Source: Micromonospora polyrhachis (lineage in GTDB: Bacteria > Actinomycetota > Actinomycetes > Mycobacteriales > Micromonosporaceae). From it: a stretch of DNA of 64,000 nt. Location of the stretch: assembly GCF_014203835.1 (NCBI RefSeq), contig NZ_JACHJW010000001.1:3484501-3548500 (forward strand), given 5' to 3'. A program made the position numbers and the translations under genes. Shown piece by piece: positions 53,245 through 60,449 of this stretch (its first letter is position 1; each line of letters opens with the position of its first letter). The notes beneath the pieces were generated by a model. It made no database searches, was not told the origin of the DNA, and was given only the letters and a program-made list of their open reading frames with translations.

Positions 53245-54645
53245 TCAGCCGGTGGGTCGGGGTAACGCGGCGAGAGTGGTGAATGCGCTGGTCAACGCGT
53301 CGGTCCAGGGCCAGCCGTTGGCGATAGCGAGACGGGTTCGGCGGGCGGTGCGGGTGATCCGGGCTGCGACGTGTAGCAGTCGGTAGCGCAGTTTCTTGGG
53401 TTCCGCGGTGGCCAAGTCGCCGTTCAGGAGCAGGTTCTGGGTCCAGGCGAGCAGGTCGATGGCGGTCAGGGCGAGTTGCAGCCAGGCCTGGTTGATGGTG
53501 AACAGCCGGGACGGGAACCGGCCGAATCCGGTGTCTTTCCCGGTGCGGATGCGGTCTTCGACGCGGGCGTGAGCCCGGTGTCGGGCTTCCAGGAACTGGA
53601 TGCTGCCACCGCCGGGCGGGGTATCGGTGGCGACGATCTGGTGCCGCCAGCCTTCGATGGTGTCGAACAAGCTCAGTTGTGCGCCGGGGTGTGGGCGTTC
53701 CCGGCGGATCAGGAACCGGGTGCCCTCGGGCCAACCGGTGGCGTCGAACAGGCCGGTGATCTCGCAGACTTCGGCATGTTCTCGCAGGTCACCGCCGGTG
53801 TCGATAGCGGGGATCCAGCCAGTCGCGGCCCGGATCGCCTCGCGCACGGGTTCGGTGATCGCGGCGCCGACCGAGAACCGGATATCCAGGTGCTGCTGTT
53901 GTCGCAGGCCGCGGATGTGGGCGAGGAACCCGTGACTGGAACCGGCAGTGTCGGCGCGAAGCAGGATCGGGCTGCCGTGCCGGCAAACGTCGGGGACCAG
54001 GGCGAGGGCCTGGTCGAGGACGGTGATGTGGTCGGTGGTGGTGTTGGAGCCGGCTCGGCCTTCCCGTAGCAGGCCGGCGAGGGCTTCGCCGGTGTTGTCC
54101 AGGAAACACAGCAACGGGTGGAACCCGAACGTCTTCTTCCAGGTACGAGTCGCCCCTTCCTTCTCGGAGTGGCAGATCACGATGGTCGCGTCGATGTCCA
54201 GGACCAGACCATCAACCTGCTGGCCGGCCGCCATCGGCTGCGGCAGGTCACCGTTCACCTCGGCGTGCTGGGCCCAGGCGACCTCACGGGCGCGTGCCCG
54301 CGCGGACTGTAGGCCGGCCAGCATGGGCTGGTCCAGTCGGGACAACATCCGCCATGCGGTTGGGTCGGACGCGACCGGCCCGAACAGGCCGGGCTGGTCA
54401 CGCAGCACGGCCAGGTCGGCGATGGCCTCACCGCCGCCGGCGAGCATCACCGCCAGATCCACGGCAATCCGGCCCGGATCGTGCCCGCCCTGCCGCTGCC
54501 GCAGACCTGCCAAGGCCTCACCGAACGCGCTGGTCAACCCGGTCGCATCAGCGAGATCAGTGAGCAACCGGGCACCGGCATGACCGACCACGCCCCGCCC
54601 ACCACCGGTCACCATGATCTTCGGACGTGTTGCGGTAGCCTTCAC
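53245..54645 (-). CDS. IS1380-family DDE transposase
   Basis: A 466-residue transposase. The N-terminal region (GARLLTDLADATGLTSAFGE) is the IS1380/DUF4372-like start. The DDE core begins with DGLVLDIDATIVICHSEKEG (first Asp near 150), continues with LLRADTAGSSHGFLAHI (second Asp near 228) and DRIRTGKDTGFGRFPSRLF (Glu upstream in EARHRAHARVEDRI). The frame is intact, so it may be active. The GTG at 54645 is the start. I cannot define its ends: a 10-bp inverted pair lies at 54651-54660 and 54708-54717, but no matching repeat was found on the far side. Confidence 0.9.
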   Translation of the reverse strand: MKATATRPKIMVTGGGRGVVGHAGARLLTDLADATGLTSAFGEALAGLRQRQGGHDPGRIAVDLAVMLAGGGEAIADLAVLRDQPGLFGPVASDPTAWRMLSRLDQPMLAGLQSARARAREVAWAQHAEVNGDLPQPMAAGQQVDGLVLDIDATIVICHSEKEGATRTWKKTFGFHPLLCFLDNTGEALAGLLREGRAGSNTTTDHITVLDQALALVPDVCRHGSPILLRADTAGSSHGFLAHIRGLRQQQHLDIRFSVGAAITEPVREAIRAATGWIPAIDTGGDLREHAEVCEITGLFDATGWPEGTRFLIRRERPHPGAQLSLFDTIEGWRHQIVATDTPPGGGSIQFLEARHRAHARVEDRIRTGKDTGFGRFPSRLFTINQAWLQLALTAIDLLAWTQNLLLNGDLATAEPKKLRYRLLHVAARITRTARRTRLAIANGWPWTDALTSAFTTLAALPRPTG

Positions 54646-54650
54646 CCTGC

Positions 54651-54717
54651 AAGTGCCTTCCGTGGCGGGACTATGGGACCTTCGACAAGCCCTATTCTCC
54701 CTGATCAGAAGGCACTT
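54651..54717. repeat. 10-bp inverted pair upstream of the transposase
   Basis: aagtgccttc (54651-54660) and gaaggcactt (54708-54717) are perfect inverted copies just before the transposase start. They may mark the insertion sequence end or an operator for the transposase. Confidence 0.5.
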
Positions 54718-54878
54718 CTTCGTTCTCGACCCACTCCTTGGACAGCCCTTAACGAAGGGCCGGGGTTAGTGGTCAACAGCATGGGGGCGATAGCCGGGGC
54801 ATTGATTGACCTAGTGGGTGGTTGAGATCCGTCTTCCTCATGAGCCGCCACCACTGGCCAGCGTTGCGGCCGTCGTTA

Positions 54879-55613
54879 TTAAACCCAAGGAACCGGATCA
54901 ACTGCACCCGCCCAGCGATTGAGCGACAAGGCGGATTTATGCTGCCCCGTATAGCCCAACATGTTAAGGATGCCGAGCCTGAGAAAGTGACACGCTACCA
55001 TGCTAGCTTCGGCCCAGGCATATGCATTCCACCTGTCCAGCGTCTTGGTCGGATGAACCATCTTGTTCCGAAGGTAGATAACAGCGCCGAGGGCATCCCG
55101 CGCAAGTCCGTGGCTGACTGGCATAGCCGCTGCTGCCGCTTGCAATTCAGTGAGATGTGAAGGGATGGAAGTATCAATTTGGCAGTCGTCCAAGAATTCT
55201 CGGATTTCGCCTTCCGTGTTTCTTGCTGCACTTTCAAAGGCGTTAGACGAAGTGTACTTCTTTTTTTCGTTCACCAGACGCTGATGTGCCAGCAGTTGCA
55301 GGCCGGAGACGGCTAGACCGATCGCCGGCTCAACATCTACATCTGCATTCGCACTGACGTAATACGAAGCAGCGTATTTAAGCGCGTTCTGGTGGTCCGG
55401 CTTTGACAAGTAATTCAAGCCGAATTCTAGTAGTTCTGTTACTTGCTTGGACCCGATCGAAGAGTCGAGCCAGGAGGTGGCATTCATCATGCTGTCTACC
55501 GGCGGTGCCGTCCACCGCGCCCACACCACGTTGTCTCCCCGCCAGCCAACGGGCAAGACGGGGTTGATGCGGCGGCCCACTGCGACGTTCAGCAAGATGC
55601 GGATAGATTCCAT
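54879..55613 (-). CDS. HEPN-domain half of a split ApeA-like protein
   Basis: A 244-residue frame that starts inside the end of the preceding gene (ATG 55613, 25-bp overlap). Its first 45 residues (ESIRILLNVAVGRRINPVLP) look like the continuation of the upstream protein rather than a new N-terminus. The C-terminal part is a helical HEPN-like domain with VEPAIGLAVSGLQLLAHQRL and the motif R182-NKMV-H187 (Rx4H), the ribonuclease signature of HEPN proteins. ApeA-type proteins act in abortive infection against phage by RNA cleavage. AT-rich stretches near 55250 mark foreign origin. Assignment is by motif reading only. Confidence 0.65.
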   Translation of the reverse strand: MESIRILLNVAVGRRINPVLPVGWRGDNVVWARWTAPPVDSMMNATSWLDSSIGSKQVTELLEFGLNYLSKPDHQNALKYAASYYVSANADVDVEPAIGLAVSGLQLLAHQRLVNEKKKYTSSNAFESAARNTEGEIREFLDDCQIDTSIPSHLTELQAAAAAMPVSHGLARDALGAVIYLRNKMVHPTKTLDRWNAYAWAEASMVACHFLRLGILNMLGYTGQHKSALSLNRWAGAVDPVPWV

Positions 55614-56374
55614 GACAGCGCAGCGTCTTCTGGTGCAAACTCTGCGCCGCCCACCCTGCGCAACTCGCCGATATGGGTGACGGCACGGCCTCCTGTGTTC
55701 TTCAAGCCCTTCCGGAAATCCCGGCGGCTGGCCTGCTTTGTCCGGTCAATCGTGACTGACCAATCACCTGCCTGCACCTGCACCCGCGCATTCCAAGAAT
55801 GCGTAAGGTTATCTGGGCTGCAGACCATGCTGCCGTCATTGGCATCCCAGCCATTCGGGATTAGAAACCCGATCTTGTCAACAGGACCAACGCCAATCTC
55901 CTGTAGTCCAAGGTTATCTTGATACAGCGAAGATTTCTCCGGCGGATCAGCTAGGGCGCAGTCCATCGATTGAACAAAAAGTTTGGCACCGGGCGGGAAT
56001 CTTACGGTAGCGAAGTCCTTCCATAAAGTCTCATCTAACGGCTTCAGCCTGTCATGCAGGTCCACGAGTGAGGCATCCCGAGAACCCTGAACAACAATAT
56101 GCGTGCTCGGATTCCATTTGAAGCGAATGTCACCTTCAAGCAACGTTGGGTTGGAGTCGGCGGCGAAGCCGAAGCTTCCTTGGTATAGGCAAATCTCGGG
56201 GTTGATTCCTTCAACGAAGTATGGATGGATAAGGACGTCTGGGTGCTGGTGCCGTATAACGACAGGACGCCCATCGGTCATCCTAATTCTTTCCTCAACA
56301 ACTCGATTGCCGGCCGCATCGAGCAAGACTAACACTTGCCGAGAGCCACCGGGCGACTCGTAAATCACGGTCAT
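55589..56374 (-). CDS. N-terminal half of a split ApeA-like protein
   Basis: A 261-residue protein beginning MTVIYESPGGSRQVLVLLDA. It is beta-rich and ends EFAPEDAALSWNLSASC after the natural-looking GGAEFAPEDAA. In ApeA-type proteins a similar ..F..EDA..L segment leads straight into the next helix; here that helix (MESIRILLNVAVG) is in the overlapping downstream frame. The change would need one extra base near 55612-55616. The two frames therefore look like one gene of about 500 codons split by a frameshift, or a translationally coupled pair. ATG 56374 follows AGGTG. Confidence 0.65.
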   Translation of the reverse strand: MTVIYESPGGSRQVLVLLDAAGNRVVEERIRMTDGRPVVIRHQHPDVLIHPYFVEGINPEICLYQGSFGFAADSNPTLLEGDIRFKWNPSTHIVVQGSRDASLVDLHDRLKPLDETLWKDFATVRFPPGAKLFVQSMDCALADPPEKSSLYQDNLGLQEIGVGPVDKIGFLIPNGWDANDGSMVCSPDNLTHSWNARVQVQAGDWSVTIDRTKQASRRDFRKGLKNTGGRAVTHIGELRRVGGAEFAPEDAALSWNLSASC

Positions 56375-56702
56375 GTAGACACCTAGCCATGTCGGGTCGA
56401 TATTTTTGAATATTCGTCATAAGCTCACTCAGTGCCTAACTGTGCCGCTTTCTTCACGAGGTCCTTAAGTTCCTCGACCGTAAGTCACGGCTGCGAGCGG
56501 TGGATCATCGATGGTAATTGGAGCAAATGAGGAGCAACGCTCTTGTCGCGACCGGTGAAGTCATTCGCACGTAGCGGCGGCCCGGTGCTCAGTCCGTGGG
56601 CGTGGCCGGCGATTGCCTTTGTTGCGACGCTCCGTTGAGGGGGCGGGCGGTCTCAGTTGTGGTTGCCGGTCCTCCCTTTATAGGCGAGACGTGATGTCTC
56701 TG
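56375..56702. other. Intergenic stretch with a possible degraded small gene
   Basis: The 328 bp between the split HEPN gene and the next cargo gene has no long ORF. Read leftward, APITIDDPPLAAVTYG (about 56470-56525) and, in a shifted frame, VEELKDLVKKAAQLGTE with a stop (about 56425-56480) look like pieces of one small frameshifted protein. A GGTCTCAGTTGTGGT motif lies at 56649. Nothing else is recognised. Confidence 0.35.
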
Positions 56703-57470
56703 CTACGAGAACATGGCAGCGATTCGAGACGCCAGATCGGCAGCCCCAGAGACGGCGGGAACCATCTGCTGAAGACTGGAGAATAGAGCCTTCATCCTTG
56801 CTCGACTGGGCTCCTCTGTCCTGGCTTCAGCGAGGAAACCATCGAGTACTTCGACTGCCTCATCGTTATTGGATCCTCTGACTATGTGTTCAAGCTCGCG
56901 CAGCGCTTCAACCGTGTCAGTTCCATAGCGACTGCGGTAGGTGCCGACATTGGAATTGACTATCACGCTCTTATTTACCACATTGGAATTGTCGCCCACT
57001 GAAAAATACTCGTTGTAAGTCACGACAGGATCACGCTCCCTGAGACGCTTGTCGCCTTCAGCCGTTACGGCAACTTTCGAGAATGAGTTGAAATCGGTGG
57101 GCAAGCTCTCGTCATGGGCTGAGGTGACTTCAAGTTGACCCCACTTGACGAGTGGTCGCACTATGCGGATAACGTACCGCTCGTGCTCACTTATTTCGGA
57201 AGCGATCTCCCTAATGCTTAGGGCGTGGTCGCGACCCTTGTATATGACATCGAGAACCTGCCGCTCAATGGCGTCGCGTTCTGAATGGCTAAGGCTTTTT
57301 GCTCGTGTTTCAGCGTCGCTGATTGCGATGCGCTCACGGTAGTAGCCACGCACGAAGAATGCGGCGATCGCAAGCAGGGCTAACACTCCGAGGACATTAT
57401 CCAGGAAGCTGGGCTCCTCGGTTTCCGCCGATCCGGCCAGTATGTCGTACACAAGTAGAGACGGCGTCAT
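56703..57470 (-). CDS. Membrane-anchored winged-helix protein of unknown function
   Basis: A 255-residue protein with one helix (FLDNVLGVLALLAIAAFFVR, about residues 22-41). A winged-helix-like region follows at residues 65-145 (AIERQVLDVIYKGRDHALSI and HERYVIRIVRPLVKWGQLEV). A polar strand-rich stretch FSVGDNSNVVNKSVIVNSNV, of the kind found in proteins with beta-helical or binding repeats, precedes a helical C-terminus with EALRELEHIVRGSNNDEAVE. Start ATG 57470 has GGAAG. It is the rightmost cargo gene before attR. No family recognised; an intracellular sensor at the membrane is one reading. Confidence 0.7.
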   Translation of the reverse strand: MTPSLLVYDILAGSAETEEPSFLDNVLGVLALLAIAAFFVRGYYRERIAISDAETRAKSLSHSERDAIERQVLDVIYKGRDHALSIREIASEISEHERYVIRIVRPLVKWGQLEVTSAHDESLPTDFNSFSKVAVTAEGDKRLRERDPVVTYNEYFSVGDNSNVVNKSVIVNSNVGTYRSRYGTDTVEALRELEHIVRGSNNDEAVEVLDGFLAEARTEEPSRARMKALFSSLQQMVPAVSGAADLASRIAAMFS

Positions 57471-57680
57471 GATCCACTTCCGTGTCGGGCGATCCGAGTA
57501 TCCCTTAACGAGCGATGGATGGGTCTGTCAGATCAAGGACTCTTGCGCCGGGGGGATGAACCGGCGGTCTCAGTTGTGGTCTCGTTCTTTGCCGTACGGC
57601 GGTGCCCGCCGCCGTCCGCCCGGAGAGCGTTGCGCCTGGCTGGAACCCTCGTGGAACGACTGTGGACGGTTGGTCGCAGA

Positions 57681-57761
57681 CCTCGAAAGCGTGTGAGGGT
57701 TTACGCCCTCCGAGGGTTCAAATCCCTCCGCCACCGCTCATGAAGTGCGAAAACGCCCGGC
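57681..57761. repeat. attR / second copy of the 81-bp repeat
   Basis: Identical to 45872-45952. Upstream sequence does not continue the tRNA (cagacctcgaaagc here, against cacgcctcgaaagc), so this is only the 3' half of tRNA-Ser. It ends the 11.7-kb element and begins the next segment. Confidence 0.95.
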
Positions 57762-57787
57762 AAGTCCGCGAGGACGAACCGGGCGTT
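57752..57787. terminator. Terminator-like hairpin at attR
   Basis: aacgcccggc (57752-57761) pairs with ccgggcgtt (57779-57787); the inner stem is gtcc/ggac. It is the same architecture as after the tRNA, built here from the repeat plus the next segment. Confidence 0.7.
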
Positions 57788-57950
57788 CCGCTTGTGGTCT
57801 CAGTTGGGTTCGCCGGCCTTGTCGGGCTCACGGTTCTCGCCGCCCCGTAGTCAGCCCTGTGGAGAGGGCTGGCAATCATCCGGACCTCATGCTGCTTCTA
57901 CAAGTAGTTGCGGAGCCGGCCGGGGTCGTCGGTGCCTCAAATCTCCCTGG

Positions 57951-58469
57951 CTAGCGCTTCCCGGAAGGTGCGTCCTTCTTGTCGACCTCGTGGTTCAGGG
58001 TTCCAGAGATGATCCTTCCATCGGCCTTCTTGGAGAAGCGGTTGGAGACCAGTTCGTTGCCTGCAACAATTGAGTTGTAATCAGTCCGAAGGTTTCGGAC
58101 GATCTTCTCTAATTCGGCTTTGTCTTTCCCATTTGCGGTCTCTCTCTCCAGTCGGATCGTGTGACGGAGGGCGGTGAACCGGTTTCCCGCTTCGCGGAGG
58201 GATTTGGATTTCCTTTCGGAGCCGAGGAAAGCTGATGTGGCGGCAATGGCTCCCGCTACTGCCCCGACGGCTCCCCAATGCCTGGTCTGCCCGATCACAA
58301 CAAGTATCGAAGCTGCGGAACTGATCAAGGCTGGAAGGAAGACTATCGTCCTTCCCCAGAACTCTGCCGACTTGGCGGCTTCGAAATAACTCTGTGCGGA
58401 GTACGTGGAGTCTTCGTACATCCGGTCCAACTCGGCTACGTAGGGGCTGGTTGAATCCTTGGTCACCAT
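57951..58469 (-). CDS. SLATT-domain membrane protein
   Basis: A 172-residue protein: an N-terminal helix with acidic residues (PYVAELDRMYEDSTYSAQSY), two membrane helices (RTIVFLPALISSAASILVVI and GAVGAVAGAIAATSAFL), then charged helices (SLREAGNRFTALRHTIRLER, ELEKIVRNLRTDYNSIVAGN) and a Lys-rich tail. This two-helix plus C-terminal helical layout defines the SLATT superfamily, predicted effectors that permeabilise membranes when triggered. A perfect GGAGG lies before ATG 58469. Its usual partner is a nucleotide-signal or reverse-transcriptase-type sensor; none remains next to it. Confidence 0.75.
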   Translation of the reverse strand: MVTKDSTSPYVAELDRMYEDSTYSAQSYFEAAKSAEFWGRTIVFLPALISSAASILVVIGQTRHWGAVGAVAGAIAATSAFLGSERKSKSLREAGNRFTALRHTIRLERETANGKDKAELEKIVRNLRTDYNSIVAGNELVSNRFSKKADGRIISGTLNHEVDKKDAPSGKR

Positions 58470-58512
58470 GCTTTCCTCCAAAGTGAAGCAGTGGGATATC
58501 TTGGCGCCTTGA

Positions 58513-58650
58513 TTAAGCGATCGGCTGTGGGGGCGGAGAGCTGAGGGCGTCCTGGACGCATTCCTTGTGAGCATTCGGCGCTCTGCCTGACGCGTAGCAG
58601 GCTGCTAATAGCGCTTGCCGAACTCGCGAATCATCTAAAACAGGCTCCAT
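58513..58650 (-). CDS. Possible 45-residue protein upstream of the SLATT gene
   Basis: The ORF from ATG 58650 gives a short helical peptide with two Cys (VLDDSRVRQALLAACYASGR, then PNAHKECVQDAL) and a Pro-rich end. It stops 43 bp before the SLATT start on the same strand. The ribosome site is weak (AGAGAAG). It may be a leader, a small regulator, or the tail of a deleted gene. Confidence 0.35.
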   Translation of the reverse strand: MEPVLDDSRVRQALLAACYASGRAPNAHKECVQDALSSPPPQPIA

Positions 58651-59004
58651 GCCGCTTCTCTGGCAGTGGGCCCACTCATTCCGTGGTGAGTCATTTACGC
58701 CGTTGGCGACAGCCGTGCTTCTGACGGCGCTGGGTGGTGGCTTTCGTTCGAGCGGCTGGCTGGTCCGTGGCGCCTTGAGCGGCCGTAGGCGGGGGTGGGT
58801 CTGGACTCTCCAGGCCGCTGGCCCCACCGCAGATGCCAGCCCGGTTTGGCCGGTACACCCTGTACTTTGCGAGTTCCCTCCGGTTTTTCGCAAGTTGAGC
58901 CCAGTGGGTAGCCCGGGATTTCGCCGTAGGTGCGATCGGGAGCCATGGCGGCACGATAGGGCAAGGTGTCGATGCCTGTGAGTTCAGGGGTCGCAGGGAC
59001 TGGT

Positions 59005-59043
59005 TCCCGTTGCCATCGCTCGTGAAGTGCGAAAACGCTCGGC
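59005..59043. repeat. Third, degenerate att-like repeat
   Basis: gccatcgctcgtgaagtgcg followed by aaaacgctcggc matches the att repeat (gccaccgctcatgaagtgcg, aaaacgcccggc) with three substitutions. Preceding ggttcccgtt resembles the T-arm with a deletion. Confidence 0.75.
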
Positions 59044-59074
59044 AAGTCCGCAAGGACGAGCCGGGCGTTTTCGC
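59029..59074. terminator. Full-length tRNA-type terminator at the island's right border
   Basis: gcgaaaacgctcggc (59029-59043) pairs along its full 15 bases with gccgggcgttttcgc (59060-59074), with one wobble and an inner stem gtcc/ggac. The longer right arm than at the other two copies suggests this is the ancestral chromosomal half. Confidence 0.8.
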
Positions 59075-59104
59075 TTGTGGTCCCAGTTTTGGTGACGCGA
59101 TCCG

Positions 59105-59572
59105 CTAGGTCTGATCGCTGCTGACGTTGTCGATCATCCGGCGGAGCACCTTGAGCGTGGTGACGTAGTCGGCATCGTCGATGCCCTCGTGGATGCGTGC
59201 GCGGATGGTCGGAGCATGGCTCTTCAGGTCGACGCGCGCATGCTCGCCGGCTTCTGTGATCCACAGCCGGTCCTCGTCGTCCCGGCGAAGCCAACCCCGC
59301 TCCAGCAGGACCTGCGCCTCGCCGGCCAGGTCGTCCTCGGGACGGATGTAGGTCGCCATGGCTGCCTGAAGTCGCGGGATGGTCATGCCCTGACCGTCCG
59401 GGGAGAGGTCGTTGGTCGACAGGTTGCGCAGCAGCCAGAACTGGGGCTGGGTGAAGCCGAACTCGGCCTGTCGGGCGCGGGTGAAGGCGATGAGCGCCTC
59501 GTAGGCCAGACCGGTCCAGTAGGCAGCCGGCTGGGCGGCGAGTTCGGCGTCGGAAAGCTGGTCGATGGTCAT
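59105..59572 (-). CDS. MarR-family transcriptional regulator
   Basis: A 155-residue winged-helix regulator. The dimerisation helices flank the wHTH: TQPQFWLLRNLSTNDLSPDG, the recognition helix in TIPRLQAAMATYIRPEDDL and the wing WLRRDDEDRLWITEAGEHA. MarR proteins respond to small phenolic or oxidising ligands. ATG 59572 is used; the frame is open to 59638, overlapping the divergent hydrolase gene. It lies 52 bp from that gene, a likely target. Confidence 0.85.
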   Translation of the reverse strand: MTIDQLSDAELAAQPAAYWTGLAYEALIAFTRARQAEFGFTQPQFWLLRNLSTNDLSPDGQGMTIPRLQAAMATYIRPEDDLAGEAQVLLERGWLRRDDEDRLWITEAGEHARVDLKSHAPTIRARIHEGIDDADYVTTLKVLRRMIDNVSSDQT

Positions 59573-59624
59573 CGTGGCACCCCAAGTTGATGATCGTTTG
59601 CGAATCGACCGTAGGACCTGAAGC

Positions 59625-60449
59625 ATGGTTGAGGTCAATGCGAAGCTGAATGGGGTGCAGCAGGTGCAGGTAGGTCCAACACTGGTGCTGATCCACAGTC
59701 CGCTCGTCGGCCCCGGGAGCTGGCAGCCGGTCGCTGACGAACTACGGAAACTCGGCCACCGGGTCGTGGTGCCGTCGCTCGGTCCCCTCGCCGACGTCGA
59801 GCCGCCGTACTACCTCTCGGTAGCCGAGCAGGTGGCGGACGCCGTGTCGGTCGGATCGGACGACCGCCTGGTGCTGGTCGGGCACAGCGGGGCGGGGGCG
59901 CTGCTGCCGGCCATCGGAGCGGCCCTGGCGGGCCGGGCGGGACTGTCGGGTCGGGCGGGACTGTCGGGCCGACAGTGCCAGGCGTACGGCACCGTCTTCG
60001 TGGACGCGATGCTGCCGCACCCCGGCACCAGTTGGTTCGCGAACGCACCGACGGCTCTCGTCGGGCAGCTTCGCGACCTGGCCGTGGACAGGTGGTTGCC
60101 ACCCTGGCACCAGTGGTTTCCGGCCGAGGTCATCCAGGCACTGCTGCCCGACGAGCAGATGCGGGCGGACTTCGTCGCCGAGCTTCGGCCACTACCCCTG
60201 GCGTACTTCGACGAACCTGCGCCGTCGGTGCCGCAATGGGTGCCGCAGCGGTGCGCCTATCTCCAGCTCAGCGAAGGGTACGACGCCGAAGCGGCGCAGG
60301 CTCAGCGTCAGGGCTGGACGGTGCGGCACGAGCGGGCTGACCACCTGGCACTGCTTACCCGACCCGCACGGATCGGTACGCTGCTTGACCGGTTGATCAC
60401 AATGTTGCTGGACCCGGACCACCCAGCAGGTGACGAGGAGATCGAATGA
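59625..60449 (+). CDS. Alpha/beta-hydrolase
   Basis: A 274-residue alpha/beta-hydrolase fold protein. The oxyanion segment is LVLIHSPLVGPGSW, the nucleophile elbow is LVLVGHSGAGALLP (Ser about residue 88, GxSxG), and the His is in HERADHLALLTRP near the C-terminus. A short repeat (GRAGLSGRAGLSGR, about residues 102-115) reflects an 18-bp duplication. Substrate unknown; resembles esterases of signal-like lactone or ester hydrolysis. The end overlaps the lipoprotein gene start (ATGA). The divergent MarR may control it. Confidence 0.85.
   Translation: MVEVNAKLNGVQQVQVGPTLVLIHSPLVGPGSWQPVADELRKLGHRVVVPSLGPLADVEPPYYLSVAEQVADAVSVGSDDRLVLVGHSGAGALLPAIGAALAGRAGLSGRAGLSGRQCQAYGTVFVDAMLPHPGTSWFANAPTALVGQLRDLAVDRWLPPWHQWFPAEVIQALLPDEQMRADFVAELRPLPLAYFDEPAPSVPQWVPQRCAYLQLSEGYDAEAAQAQRQGWTVRHERADHLALLTRPARIGTLLDRLITMLLDPDHPAGDEEIE

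Larger units (their letters stand above)
45953..57680. mobile_element. 11.7-kb integrative element in tRNA-Ser (AICE-like, decayed)
   Basis: The element lies between 81-bp direct repeats. From the left it holds a DUF4231/SLATT-like gene, integrase, excisionase, an iteron-like array, a frameshifted P-loop ATPase gene, a HAD fragment, a group II intron, an IS1380-type transposase, a split HEPN gene and a TM-winged-helix gene. Integrase, excisionase and replication-like ATPase in this order resemble actinomycete integrative conjugative elements. No FtsK/TraB-like transfer gene is seen, so it is probably non-conjugative. Several parts are AT-richer than the chromosome, in line with transfer. Confidence 0.88.
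57762..59043. mobile_element. Remnant of a second tRNA-Ser insertion
   Basis: The segment lies between the second exact repeat and a third, degenerate one (59005-59043). It holds a SLATT-like gene and a possible 45-residue ORF, but no integrase. After the third repeat the sequence gccgggcgttttcgc completes a hairpin with gcgaaaacgctcggc, which looks like the original uninterrupted tRNA terminator. An older element at the same site, largely deleted, is the simplest explanation. No gene is seen from 58651 to 59004. Confidence 0.65.

Noticed and set aside
45872-59043. att repeats as a CRISPR array
   Set aside because: Only three copies, kilobases apart, and they match a tRNA 3' half. No short spacers and no cas genes.
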